A stretch of 64,000 bases of DNA from Humulus lupulus (GCF_963169125.1 NC_084795.1:260023042-260087041), one strand, 5' to 3'. Counted from the first letter of the stretch, positions 21,731 through 33,483 are shown. Numbers and translations are program-made. The notes: a model not told the origin generated them from the letters alone.

Positions 21731-22960
21731 AGGGAGGGGACTTGGCTTATATTAACCTAGTTGGACTAGGTCTCCTCATCAAAGGCTTCAGTTCACTAGA
21801 AAGCCCACACTTCTGCCTCAACTAGACTACTATAGATACTACACCCATAAACAAGAGATCACTAAAATTAAATGGGCTAGATCACCAAAGAACTATTTAT
21901 TAACCCATATTTTATAAAACATGAAAATAAATAATGTATAAAAAAAATGGATTGACAGAGACTAAATAAAGATTGAGAAAGATTATGCAAGCCCAAGTTG
22001 GTGAATGATCTTCTTCAACCTTGATGAACTTTGAAAACCCTTATAGAACCACTACTTTGAGAAAATCCTTAGAACAAAAGCAAAACACAAATCCAAGGCT
22101 TATACGCGTTTCTTAACGATGTCCTAATACTCTATTTCGTAGCCACCATTGATGCTTGAGGCCTTTTCCAGGAGGAAATGAGGATTGAGATTGAACAAGC
22201 CTTAAACTCACAAAGTCAAGCACTTTCTTTGTGAGTTCTTGGAGAAAATTTGAGATTCTTGGAGCTAGAGAGAGGATAGAGAGAGATTGGAGAGAGTGAT
22301 AAAGTCTTCCAAAGCTCTATTTGTGACCCTTATATAGAGTAGGCGTTGTCATTATATCTAACCAATAGGATTAGACTTGTAAAACACGTCATTTATAGAA
22401 ATTTATGTAACTTGTATGGACTCCAGTAGGTAACGCGTCACCTGTATACAGGTGATGTATTGCCTACCAGGCGATACGTCGCCTACATGCAGGGGATGCT
22501 ACGCCACTTGGGTGGCGACACATCGCCACCCTCTCTGTTTTGGACCCCCCCAAAGGTCTTAAAATTTCTCCAAATGCTACCAAACTTTTTGGGGACCCTT
22601 AGATACCTTCATGCATCACTTTGGACCCAAAAAAACAATTTTAAAGTGCCTACAATTGAAATTCAAATTTCACAATTTCACTATGTGAAATTCACTAAGT
22701 GTGTTATACCTTGCTTGTATTTTAACACTTATCTTTTTGTATTTGAACAATTATAAAAATACCCCACTTGGTTAAATACAATCCTCATTATCTAGCTTAA
22801 AACAGTTTTGGTGCATAAAAGAAAGTGTCTTTCGGTTTGAACTTTACCTTAGTGAAAATATCACAAAGTCCTATCGAAATCATTAGTTGCTTAAAAGCTT
22901 GAACCAAGAATTCCATATGATAAAACTAGTGATACCTCACACACCTCCACCACATCTTTT
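21730..22960 (-). repeat. copia LTR A (3' LTR of copia element 2, ends unresolved)
   Basis: It lies downstream (minus sense) of the copia RNase H. It shares, in order, several blocks with 28718-29560 and with the split LTR at 38410/43279: an 'agagagaga' tract, a TATA-like region, a cluster of 'gtgatgtgtcgcc'-type palindromes and a 'ccaaacttttttgg' block followed by 'cactttgga'. Exact termini and a target duplication are not resolved. Confidence 0.5.
22425..22530. repeat. palindrome cluster in copia LTR A
   Basis: Repeated short dyads (cacctgtatacaggtg; aggcgatacgtcgcct; gggtggcgacacatcgccaccc) are packed within about 100 bp of otherwise AT-rich sequence. The same style of cluster sits at 29240-29330 and 43528-43645 in the sister LTRs. 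Confidence 0.75.
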
Positions 22961-23339
22961 GTTTTTCCACTTTCTCGCTTAGCACTATCATGGTCATGTA
23001 CTCTTCTCTTCATGAACTTTCTAGGGAGAAACTCCAACTCCCATGAGAGGCGGCACCACCTCTAAGTCCGCATAGGTGAAGTTCTTACAACATCTTTTCT
23101 GTCGTTATAGATTATTCTTACACTCAACTGAACTTCATTAAAATCCCTAGGCTTAACCCTAACTCGGTAGCAACCAACACTAACCATCTTAGATGGAACT
23201 CACCATAAGTTTTAGTGTTGAAACTATTCCCTTATCAATGACTTGTTCTTACCCATTGAACTCTTTCCCTTGATTTGTACAAGTTGGGAGTTGGGTTGCC
23301 ATCATTGGTGAATCTATTATTCTAGGAGTTTCAATCCCA

Positions 23340-23700
23340 TCCCTTTTGAAGTAGAACTTACTTACCTTCTCACAAGAGGTTTTGTAAATGGATCTGTTAA
23401 GTTCTCACTTGTCTAAACATATGAGATCGATATAATTCCACCTTGAATCAATTGTCTGACATATTCATGTCTTAATAAACTAATATGTCTAGAATTTCCA
23501 TTATACACACTATTATATGATCTAGCAAGTTCGGATTGGCTGTCACAATGTATTAAAATTGTTGATACCATAATCGCAGTTAAATAAATATCCATCATGA
23601 GATTCATAAGCCACTCGTCATCTTTGCCAGTTGCTGCTAAATCTATAAACTCTGCTTCCATGGTTGAATATGATATATAGGTTTGCTTCTTGGAGCCTCA
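23340..23700 (-). pseudogene. copia element 2: RNase H
   Basis: It reads MEAEFIDLAATGKDDEWL, LIHCDSQSELA and NGNSRHISLLRHEYVRQLI, the copia RNase H including the catalytic D of HCDSQ. A stop follows SISYV, after which SENLTDPFTKPL, the usual copia C-terminus, is still readable to about 23360. Confidence 0.85.
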
Positions 23701-23773
23701 TGAGATTTCACCTTCTCCAAGAGTAAACACTCAACCGGTGGTGGAGAGGTTATCTCCAACTCCCGATATCTAG

Positions 23774-24568
23774 TTAACATCGAAATACCTCAAGTATCTT
23801 TGGAAAGTTTGTATAGTTATACTCCTTGGTAACCTTAAGATAACCAAGAACTCTCTCAATAACTTTCCAATGCTTGATACTTGGATTGCTAGTAAACCTA
23901 CTAAGTTTACTAACCGCATATGAAATATCCGCTCTTGTGCAATGAACGACGTCCATTAGGCTTCCTATTACACTTGCATATTCCAATTGAGTCACCGCTC
24001 TTCCTTCATTCTTTTCAAACTTCATGTTTAAATCAAATGATGTATGTGCCTCTTTGATTTTGAGATAACTAAATTTGTCGAGCACTTTCTCAACATAGTG
24101 GGTTTGACTCAACACAAAACCCCCAATATTCCTTCTAACTTTGATACCTAGAATGGTATCCACCTCTCCAAGGTCTTTCATTTTAAAGTTAGAAGATAGA
24201 AACCTCTTCAATTCTATTATTCCTTCCATGTCATTACTCAAAATCAACATATCATCTACATATAAACACACTAGTATGACATAGTCACCACAAGTCTTAA
24301 AGTATAAGCACTTGCCCGCATTGTTGTGTCTAAATCCATTAGAAACAATGACTTTATCAAACTTCTCGTACCATTGTTTTGGAGCTTGTTTCAAACCATT
24401 TAATGATTTGACAAGTCTACACACTTTATGTTCATTTCCTTGAAGAATGAAACTCTCCGATTGTTCCATATAGATCTCCTCCTTGAGATCTCCATTTAGG
24501 AATGTCTTTTTGACATCCATTTGGTGAACATAAATGTTATATATATATGTGTGTGTGTGATAAGGCAA
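23774..24568 (-). pseudogene. copia element 2: reverse transcriptase
   Basis: The frame holds QMDVKKTFLNGDLKEEIYM, SLNGLKQAPKQWYEKFD, the YVDD catalytic box (CLYVDDMLIL), FKMKDLGEVDTILGIKV and YASVIGSLMDVVHCTRADI. These are the conserved blocks of copia RT in order. The start Met is not the biological start; the frame enters from upstream where a poly-C tract and frame breaks occur. Confidence 0.9.
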
Positions 24569-24627
24569 GCAATAATCTTATAGAAGTAGTTCTTGCTATC
24601 GGTGCATATGTGTCAAAGTAATCTATT

Positions 24628-24650
24628 CCCCCCCCCCCCCCCCCCCCCCC
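24628..24650. repeat. poly-C tract (23 C)
   Basis: A run of 23 cytosines interrupts the copia RT coding region and breaks its frame. It is the second long C run in the window; artefact or expansion cannot be told apart. Confidence 0.9.
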
Positions 24651-24659
24651 TCCTTTGTT

Positions 24660-25274
24660 TGAATCATTTGGCTACTAACCTAGCCTTGAATGTTTGTATG
24701 GTGCCATAGGTATGATATTTCTTTCTAAATACACATTTGCACCAAATTGGTTTGGACCCCTTTGGAAAGCAACTGATTCCCAAGTGTGGTTAGACATAAT
24801 TGAATCCATTTCATCATTAATTGCCTTATTCCAAAATGCGGAGTCTCTTGAGGACATTGCTTCTTTGAAAGTTTTAGGATCATCTTCTATTTGAAGTACT
24901 ATTGGATATTTCTAAATAACTTCCTCATTATCACCTTCAACAAGGTATAGTGACTCTATTTGAGAACACTTCTCACTTGATCCCGAATCTTTGAGCCTTT
25001 GGCTCCTTCTAGGCAATTGAGGTTGCTCACCAACTATTTTAGGAGTCTCCTCTTGAGGCCCTCTAGTTTGAGTTGGTTCTAACTTATTGTCATCGCATGA
25101 CATGTTCTCAAAGAACTCAACCTCTCTTGATTCAATTATTACATTAGAATCTAAGTCTAATAATCTATAAACTTTTTTATTTTGGGCATGACCCACAAAT
25201 GCACATCTTATAGCCTTTGGACCTAACTTGGCCCTTTTAGGATGGTGCTCTTGCAATAAGCAAGACACCCCCAC
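24660..25274 (-). pseudogene. copia element 2: RT N-terminus and integrase C-terminus
   Basis: 25274-24912 reads KRAKLGPKAIRCAFVGHAQNKKVYRLLDL and ESREVEFFEN, the copia post-integrase segment, followed by an RRSQR linker. 24857-24675 reads SAFWNKAINDEMDSIMSNHTWE, the start of the RT domain. Frame breaks separate the pieces. Confidence 0.85.
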
Positions 25275-25860
25275 ATTTTAAGATAACCAATGTGTGATTT
25301 TTTTCCTTTCCATAACTCATATGGAGAGATAATATTTTTATTCATGGGAATATGATTCAAAATATGACAAGCGGAGAGCAAGACTTCACCCCACAAACTA
25401 AAATTCAATTAAGAATATAATAGAATAACATTAATCATCTCAATAAATGTTCCATTTTTCCTTTCCACTATAACATTTTGTTGTGGAGTATAAGGAGTTG
25501 TACATTCATGATTATTTCATGCTCTTCACAAACCAAGTTAAATTTATTTGAAAAATATTCACCACCCCTATCATTTCTAAGAACTTTAATTTTCCGTTCA
25601 AGTTGATTTTCAACTTCTGCTTTATAAACTTTAAACTCATCAAATGATTCATCTTTATTCATAAGCAAATATACATATGTGAACCTAGAGCAATCATCAA
25701 TGAAAGAAATAAAATATCTACTTACACCTTTATTCAACATTGCAATGAGTTCACATAAGTCACTATATATCAAATCTACAACTTAGAGTTTCTTTCAACA
25801 CTTGGAAAATGTTTCTTTACCATTTTAGATTTAAGACATAATTCACATTTATCATGTTCA
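25223..25860 (-). pseudogene. copia element 2: integrase core
   Basis: 25773-25468 contains IYSDLCE..., GVSRYFISFIDDCSRFTYV and KVLRNDRGGEYFSNKF, the first two acidic catalytic positions of an rve integrase. 25408-25223 continues with EVLLSACHILNHIPMNKN and SPYELWKGKKSHIGYLKMWGCLAY. Upstream, the zinc-binding CELCLKSK is readable near 25840. Stops and frameshifts make it non-functional. Confidence 0.85.
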
Positions 25861-25880
25861 ACATTATCACAATAAATTAA

Positions 25881-26551
25881 TCAACAATTGATAGCCCTTT
25901 TAATTGTGATAAATCTTATATGTGCAAGTCTAACATGCCACAAGCTTTTAATAGAGTTTGAGTCAAGCATGTAACAAGAAGAAGAAGAAACTTTATTGTT
26001 CACATTATCAATTGAAGTACAAATTTTAATCATGCCATCACAAGCATATCCCTTTCCCACAAAAATATTATCCTTGGACAAAATAAGCTTGCCAGACTCT
26101 ATCACAACCTTGATTCCCGGTTTGTCAAGCAAATTGCCACTCACAAGGTTTCTACTCATTTCCTGTACATACAAAACATTGGTGAGTAGAACCTTCTTGC
26201 CAGATGTGAAGAACAAATCAATGGTTCCCTTGCCTTCAACCTTGGATCTTTTCTCATTGTCCATTTGTATCTCATGCCCTTTCTTTGAAGATTCAAAGGT
26301 GTTGAAAAGAGTTCTATCATAGGTAACATGAATAGTGGCACAAATATCATACCACCACCCACTCACATTTCCATGAATTGCATTAACTTCGCTTAGTGTT
26401 GCCATTAGCTCATCTTGGGTAGAATTGACTTTGCCTCATTATTTTGGTTCCTCTTGAACCTACAATCTCTGGTAAAGTTTTCATTCTTGCCACCCACAAA
26501 GCAAGATAAAGCTTAGAGAAAAACAAACTTTGAAACAAAACAAATATTTAG
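25881..26551 (-). pseudogene. copia element 2: zinc knuckle remnant, protease, GAG-pre-integrase
   Basis: 26405-25881 reads MATLSEVNAIHGNVSGWWYDICATIHVTYD (protease start; the usual D-S/T-G is degraded), VEGKGTIDLFF, VLLTNVLYVQEMSRNLVSGNLLDKPG, and LWHVRLAHI (GAG-pre-integrase). Between 26406 and 26551 a degraded zinc knuckle (C..GGKNENFTRDCRFKR) is visible. Most of gag is missing upstream, so the element could not have moved alone. Confidence 0.8.
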
Positions 26552-28696
26552 TGTAACGTCCCAAATTACCTAATAAGGCGTAGGGCCTTGATTAGGGGAC
26601 CAGGATGAAAAATTATGGAAATTATGTGATTATGTGAGTTATATTATAATACGACTTGATATGCATGTTTAGGTGTATTAAATATGCATGTGGGCCCATT
26701 TCTGATTAAAAGGGCAATTTTCGTAATTTGGCCCGTTATGGGTATATTTGGCATATATGTGATATATATGTGTGGGACCACATAATTATGTAGATATATT
26801 TGAGTTACTCGGCACGAGACAATCCTAGGGAGCAAGCTAGTGGGAAAGTCACAACGGGACAAATACTTGACTCGGTGTGAGTCAAGGGGTATATTGGGTA
26901 TTTAGTACATTATCGGGATATTGGGTAATGGGAATGAATATTTGAGGATATATTTGGAGTTAGTGAGAAAAACGGAGGAAAATATAGGTTTTCATGTCAA
27001 GCCGCGACCCTGTTCTTGGGGCGTCGCGGCTCAAATCAGTCGAAGGCGAAGTAGGTGTCAATGGGCTATTGGCACCGCGGCGCCTGCTAGGGCGTGCCGC
27101 AGCGCTGGTGCGGGCAAAGAAGAGGCTCAGGCCTCTGACTTGAGTGGGCCGCGACTCAAATGTTTGAGGGCCGCAGCGCTTAAGGAATTTTTGGCCTTGG
27201 GGAGGTTTTGAGTGCAAGAACTCAAACCTAAGGGCTCGAGATCGATCTTACTACTTGGTTTATTAGGATTCGACATCCTGGTGGCTAGGACTCGGTCCGG
27301 AAGCTTGTGTTTACTCGTTACTGATGGGATTCTATATTATGGTTGTGACTAGGTTATCGCTAGGGGATCAGAACCGGGATCGTGTTCGAGGGTCGTTCAT
27401 TGGTAACCTGTACTTGGACCAAAGGTAAGAAAACTGCACCCAATGTGTGATACATGTGATAAATGTGATTATGGCTTGGCCCAAATTGTTGAACAAAAAC
27501 ATGATTAGGGCATGAATGCCTGAGAATGTGCATGATTATGATTATGCTTGTGATTATTGATTAAGCATGTTGAATGCTTGGTACTTGGATATTTGATATA
27601 TGATATATGTTGGTTTGCATTATTTAATTGAGAAAAGCATTGACTTAGTAGTCAAGGACAGCCTTAGCATGTTGAGTGCTAGTCGTAAAGCATTGACTTA
27701 TTAGTCAAGGACAGCCTTAGCACGTTGAGTGCTGGTCGTAAAGCATTGAATTATTAGTCAAGGACGGCCTTAGCACGTTGAGTGATGGTCATAAAACATT
27801 GACTTATTAGTCAAGGAAGGCCTTAGCACATTGAGTGTTGGTCGAAAAGCATTGACTTATGAGTCAAGGTCGGCAATAGCGCGCTGAGCACTGGTCGAGA
27901 TGGTTATGTCTAACTAGAAGCGCATCATACGCTTGACCAACCTATCGGTCGGCGGAAAACTCAGCACCAAGTACGCTAGGCCAGCTCCAAGGCTGGCTAA
28001 ATAAAGGACAGGGCAAAAGGCCCCGGGGTGACTCATTAGTCCCATATCCTAGAGTGCTGTGCCGATATGATTTATTAATCATGTGTTTGGGTGTTAAGCC
28101 CCAGTATGATTCCATAATCATGTATTTTGGGCATTGGACCTCGATATGATTCATTGATGGTTATCTTGGGCTATTGGCCCATATGACGTTGTAGTCATTT
28201 ATATGAATAATATGCATGCATGAGTAGGGTTATTCCTGCTAGGTATGCATATTATGATTTGGATATATGTTATTAACTGCTTATGAGCATGTTTAAGTTT
28301 TCTTGCTGAGTCTTGGCTCATGGGTGCCATATGGTGCATGTAAAGGGAAAAGAAAGCTAGATCATCCTTGAGTTGGAGACTTAGGTGACGATGTGTACAT
28401 ATGCAGCTGCTCGACCACCACGGCCGAGGGTTTAAAGAGGAACTAGGGTCAAACTCTATTTTGCCTCTTAGGTTAACATGTTGTAACTTTTTCATTACAG
28501 TTAACCTTTTAAATGTATTTTGGGATCCCATGTGTGAAGTAATGTTTTAATGAAATGGTTGTACCGTTGACCAAAATTTTTAACCCTAAACCGTTAATCA
28601 CGTTTCGTTACATGGTTATGGCCAAATATCTCATTTAGCGAGTTTAGTACTATTTAAAATACACAGTGTAACGGTCCCTAAGTAGTAGGCGTTAAA
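26552..28696 (+). mobile_element. LTR3: solo Tekay-like LTR (2145 bp)
   Basis: It starts 'tgtaacgtccc', ends 'taggcgttaaa' (a mutated ...gcgttaca) and is flanked by an exact 5-bp duplication 'tttag' (26547-26551 and 28697-28701). There is no internal region. It contains a GC island (27000-27185), the AAAG/GTAAGAAAACTGCACCC motif (GT at 27425), a five-unit 53-bp tandem array and the 'ggctcatgggtgcc' block; the acceptor-like GCAG of its sisters is GCAT here. Confidence 0.95.
27634..27898 (+). repeat. 53-bp tandem repeat, 5 copies
   Basis: Units begin 'aaagcattgactta' at 27634, 27687 and then every 53 bp, each ending near 'gagtgctggtcgt'. Later copies are more diverged. It lies inside LTR3 between the donor-like and acceptor-like motifs. 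Confidence 0.9.
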
Positions 28697-28717
28697 TTTA
28701 GAAATAGAGAATTTTGA

Positions 28718-29560
28718 ATGTTGGGGGTTAGAGGCTTATAACCCTAGTTTTGTATTACAACTCAAAGCAATAATCATTAGTAATCTAAACTCTAATGGAA
28801 GATAATCACAAAGTACATAAACTCAAAAAAAAAAAAAGTGTAGAGTAGACTTTTCTTCAAGAAGAACCTTCAGACATAAAATCACAAGTCTATGATTTTA
28901 TGGGAACCTTTAAAGTAACAAGGCTTGACACAAATGAAGATTTGTTGTCTGAAAATCTCCATTCCTAGTCTTCTCCTTGGAATTTCTTGAAGCTACAACA
29001 ATGGAATGAGATTGGGATTCACAAGACTTGAATCTTCATACAAGTCAAGCTTTCTTGATGAAGATCTTGGAGAAAACTAGTAATCTTGAAAGCTAGAGAG
29101 AGAGAGGTGAGTGATCAAGTCACCAATTGACTCAAATGAACCTTTTAAATAGTATAGGAACCTCATTAGACTCAACCAATGAGATTAGAGTATTTTAATT
29201 TGAATTTTTTAGGCAAAACACGTCACTTTTTGGACTCATACGGATAGCTCAGGTGACACGTCGCCTGGGTGTTTATTTCACAAACGAGCAACGCGTCACC
29301 TCCTCGAGGCGACGTATCGTCGATGCCTCTGACTTGGTGCTCCAAAATTTGTCTCAAAACATCCCTAAATGATCCCAAACTTTTTTGGTACTCTCATATA
29401 CTCCAAAGAAACACTTTGGAGCCAAAAAGATGGTTTATAAATGCTTATACTAATAGTCAACTCTCACACATTGACTTTTGTGAAATCATTATGGTTTTTG
29501 CACCTCTTTGTGCCTAACCAATTTCACCATGTATTTAACCAATCATAACACAACCTTCTA
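28718..29560 (-). repeat. copia LTR B (5' side of copia element 2, ends unresolved)
   Basis: It shares the block order of LTR A: an 'agctagagagagagag' tract (about 29090-29105), 'cctcattagactcaaccaatgagattag', a palindrome cluster (29240-29330) and 'cccaaacttttttggtactc'. It is too diverged from LTR A to be confident that both belong to one insertion. Between it and the pol relic there is almost no gag. Confidence 0.45.
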
Positions 29561-29739
29561 CATTACCTAAATCATGAGTAATCTGGTTTGAGCACGTGTG
29601 ATGCTTCTTTGAACACTTCTCATTGTTGGCATGAGTGACCTCTTTGTATTGTTGTCATGTAGTACCATCCAATTGTTTAACCCAATAAGTGTCCTGACCT
29701 TGTTGCTTATGAGAACCTAAATAGACCAAAGAGTAAGGA

Positions 29740-30840
29740 CTGTATGTAACGTTTAATTTTCCTCCACCTCCATCAAGTTTTCCCCGAAGACGATCATGTT
29801 GCGTTTCTTCGCCGAAGGGGACTTGATGATGGTCTCTTGGGATGGTACCGATGTTTTGTACTTCTGATTACCCGATTTGTTTTTCATAGCCACTTAATCC
29901 AAGAACCATTTAGGTCTCTTCTCATGTAAAGGTGATCGCTGCCAATTTTCTACTTTAATCCAATCCCCAAATATTGGAAAACATTCTTTGGAGTAGTTTC
30001 AAATGAACGTAAGGGGTCGAAAAAAATATTTATGTTCATCCCCCATGATGTCACATTTATATCTTATTCTTGGAAAATGAATGTATTTGTATTGCAACCA
30101 TAGGGGTGTAAGACCCTCTCTTTGGATAGGGAGTCCCAAGAACAAGGGCTTGTCTATCTCCACATCTACTAAAACCTCAGAGTCTCATTGCCATATAACT
30201 CCCTTTCTGTTATGTGATATGAGCTTGTCGCTCTGACCGCAAGCTTGTGGCGGTTGGAAGTTCTCTAGTACCCTATGGGAATGTTTGGAACATGAATCCA
30301 TATAGGGGTTGTCACAAACTCGACTTCTGTGTAACATAGCTCTACGGACCACAGTTGAATAGCTATTAAGACTCCTCCCTCAGTCCAAGGCCTGCATTCT
30401 AATACTCACTGAGAATCTTCTGCATTCTGGAATTTAAACTTATGGAATCCATTTCAGCTCTTGCCACTTCCATCCTCGGATTGAAGCCCATGCCTCGTTA
30501 AACGAAGCTTTGATTATATTTCGAGAAATGCGAGTTCTAGAGAAAATTTTCCCTAGCAATAAGGTTCGATACACATGGTCGTCCTCTCTTGGTACCAACT
30601 CCATAGATAAATCATACATGTCTATCTGCAAAGCATCATCAAACCATTCCTAAAATCTCAGGCACTTCCATTGCTTGATTGGACATGTTTGTCATTGGCC
30701 AAACTTACTAAAGAACACGTAAAGTTTCTCTAACTTTGAACGCACGCCAAAACAGCTCCTAAAGAGCACCGGAACTAACAATAGACTTTCAATCCAGTGG
30801 CTGGCATCTCTTGGTGTGTCTCCACTTTGTGGTTAATGCA
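29740..30840 (-). pseudogene. LINE (L1-type) ORF1 remnant with DUF4283-like domain
   Basis: 30631-30440 reads LLLGKIFSRTRISRNIIKASFNEAW, resembling the N-terminal DUF4283 domain of plant LINE ORF1 proteins. Out-of-frame continuation gives FKFQNAEDSQ.VLE.RPW and FVTTPIWIHVPNIPIGY, both characteristic of that family. Many stops follow towards 29740. No RT or endonuclease is present. Family assignment rests on recalled motif shape. Confidence 0.5.
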
Positions 30841-30904
30841 AGATGGAACGAGCTTTGCTCTTTAGATTTTGGTAATCTCATTTGTGAGATTTGTTCTACT
30901 TTTG

Positions 30905-31510
30905 AGTATTGCCTCTTAATGGGTTACTACTTAGTAGTTTATTATTTTAATATTGTATTGATTTTGTGAAGTTATAAATTTTTTTCCTTGCTGAATGTGA
31001 AGTTATAGAATTTAATGTGGTATTGTTGCATTTTGATGCAGTGTATTTTTTTTTCATTTAATATTGTGTTGATATGTGTTTTTCATTTGGGTTACTACTC
31101 AGTAGCTTTTTCATTTCTTATTGTGTTGGTGTATGTTTGCATTTGGGTTACTAATCAGTAGTTCATCATTTGATATTATGTTGGTTTGTTTGTAAATTTA
31201 ATTTCAAATTGGATATTTTTTTCTTCATTTGATATTATGTTGGTTTGTTTGAAAATTTAATTTCAAATTGGATATTTTTTTCTTACTTAAAGTAGTTTTT
31301 TCATTTGATATTGTCAAGTGTACATTTTTATTTGTATTACTAAATAGTCATTTTTTCATTTGATTTTGTCAAGTGTACATTTGATTTTATATTACTAATT
31401 AGTAGTTTTTTCATTTGACATTATGTTGGTGTGTGTTTGTATTTGGATTATTAATAATTAATAGTTTTTTATATTGATGTTGTTTTGGTTTATTTGCAGA
31501 TAAACTTCAA
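30905..31510. repeat. degenerate tandem repeat, T-rich
   Basis: The phrases 'tgggttactactcagtagt', 'tttttcatttgatattgtg' and 'ttggtgtgtttgcatt' recur at least five times with spacing of roughly 55-90 bp. One sub-block ('gtttgtaaatttaatttcaaattggata') is repeated almost exactly near 31185 and 31246. Confidence 0.7.
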
Positions 31511-31675
31511 ATTAGATACATTTTTGTGGTCGAGTAATATTACTTATTGTTTTAGTTACCTTCTGAAAATTTCATGAATTGGAAAGCAACTTATAAGAAG
31601 CACAAGCAACAATATATGGATATTTATTGTTTTGGTTAGTTTTTAGTAATTTATTAGGTTATTTAACATTTTTAA

Positions 31676-32663
31676 GAATAAATAGCATTGTTTCCCTTGA
31701 ACTATGATAAGGGCCCCCCAGAATGATTTGTGATGTTCAAAATTATCCTAAAACTATACACATTACTGAAATATGAGACTTTTGTTAGATTTCGTTCTAA
31801 AGGCTAGCAAATTGATGGTGCGACATTTAGTTTGTTAATGTGCCAGTATCATGTGTAGAACAATTAATGATTTTGCTCCCGGAACTTTGACCACTATCAA
31901 ATTGTACCTCTTTTATCAAAACTAATTTAAATTTTTTTTAGAAAATCTAATTTTTTTCCTTAAAAATAATAATGAAATCCTTAAAATTAAAAAAAAATAT
32001 ATCATTTTAAAAGATTAAGAAAATAAAAAATACTAAAAGTTTCAAATTAATTAAATAAATTTTCAAATATTAAAAAATTAAAAATCTAATTAAGAACAAA
32101 TAACTTTCTTTTTACTTTTCTTTTACAATATAAAATAAATATATCTTAAAATAAAAATTAAAAATAAATTGTAAAACAAAGTTTTTTCGCCTTCGTTCTT
32201 TTCCTTTTAAATTAAAAGTTTTTATTTATTTAGTTAAGCCCTACGTCCTCCTCTTTAATTAATTTTTTTTTCTTTGTTTAAGTATTTATTTTAAATTTTA
32301 ATTCAAAAATAGATTTATATAAAGAAAAGAAAAGGAAAAAGTAAAAAAGAGTTATTTGTTATTAATAAGATTTTTAATTTTTTAAGGATTTAAGAAAAAT
32401 TAGAAATTTTTTTAATAAAAATGGCACAATTTGGTAGTAGTCAAAATTCGGAGGCAAAATTGCTAATTATTCTATACATGATACTGCTACATCAACATAC
32501 AAAATGTCACATCATCAATCTGTTAGCCACCTAGGATGAAATCTAACATACGTCTTATATTTCAGTAATGTGTATAGTTTGGAGGAATTTTTAAAATCGC
32601 GAATCATTCAAGGAGCACGATCATATAGTGGTCATAGTTCGAGGACAAAAATGTTATTTATTC
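31676..32663. mobile_element. MULE-type foldback element 1 (988 bp)
   Basis: The ends start 'gaataaata' in inverted orientation, and the inverted arms can be followed by eye for about 250 bp at high similarity and with interruptions almost to the centre (about 32180). Flanking 9-mers (catttttaa and tatttttta) match at 7 of 9 positions, consistent with a decayed MULE duplication. No coding capacity. Same family as 36558-36952. Confidence 0.75.
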
Positions 32664-32759
32664 TATTTTTTATACTTTTGGTAACTTTTGGATTAACAAA
32701 ACTTATCAAATCAAAATTAGTAGTATATGCATCATCAACATAAGAATACTAATTAATTT

Positions 32760-33230
32760 GGGTTTTATTTAAGGTATGTTATTCTTTTAGTTACTTTTGA
32801 AAAAAATAACTAATTACTACTGTATTAGTAAAAAAAATAACCAACCTATAATTAAATTACAAAAAGTAATTAATATATCACATTTTAGTTTGTAACTTTT
32901 AAGTAACTGAAATAATATCAAAGCTAACAAAAAAGTAACAAAAGTTTTTAGGAAAGTAGCTTCTTTGACTTTGCATTTGGTTACTCTTTTATAAGGAGCT
33001 TGATATTTTTAAGGCTTTTTTTTTTTTTTTTTTTTTGGAATCTGTATCACACAAATGGTAGGACTCACTTGGGGGAGGGTAATTGGCACGAGTTTTACTC
33101 ATTTACGTCATGAGTTCACAAATTAGTTTGGGTGGAGAAGAAATAAGGTTGTTTCTCGTATAGTTAATGAGTTGGTAGAAAGTGCATGGGTTGCTAAAAG
33201 TAATGGTTTCGGTATCCAATTTTCCTATTT
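32760..33230. repeat. old dispersed repeat, uninterrupted copy
   Basis: The segment with 'ctaacaaaaaagtaac', 'gaaagtagcttc', 'ataaggagcttgatattttt', a 22-T run and 'tatcacacaaatggtaggactc' has a paralogue at about 46210-47760, where it is split by a hAT element and a solo LTR. It serves as an empty-site reference. Its own class is unknown. Confidence 0.6.
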
Positions 33231-33297
33231 GTGATATCGATTTTAGTTATTTTTACAAATAGAAAGCTCAATGACATTCTTGCAATTATTTTCTATA

Positions 33298-33483
33298 TGT
33301 TGTATAATTATTGAAAGAATATCATTCCCCTCCTTTCATTGATAGTCAAAGGTCTATAATATACATATATTAGTTACAATCGTGATATTATGCTAATAAT
33401 TAGGAAACAACTATTACTTAATAAATACAAATAACTATTTTCTAAATATATGCATATACGTTAAATATATATATATTCTATCA
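33298..33483 (-). repeat. 3' LTR of Ivana-like copia element
   Basis: In the minus sense a purine-rich 'gcgggggtg' precedes 'tgatagaatatat', and the block runs to '...attatacaaca', giving tg...ca ends and a length of about 186 bp, short as in Ivana/Retrofit-type copia elements. The exact outer end (33298 or 33301) is uncertain. Confidence 0.6.

Noticed and set aside
27634..27898. Regular repeats considered as a CRISPR-like array
   Set aside because: Units are directly tandem without spacers, in a plant LTR; this is a minisatellite.
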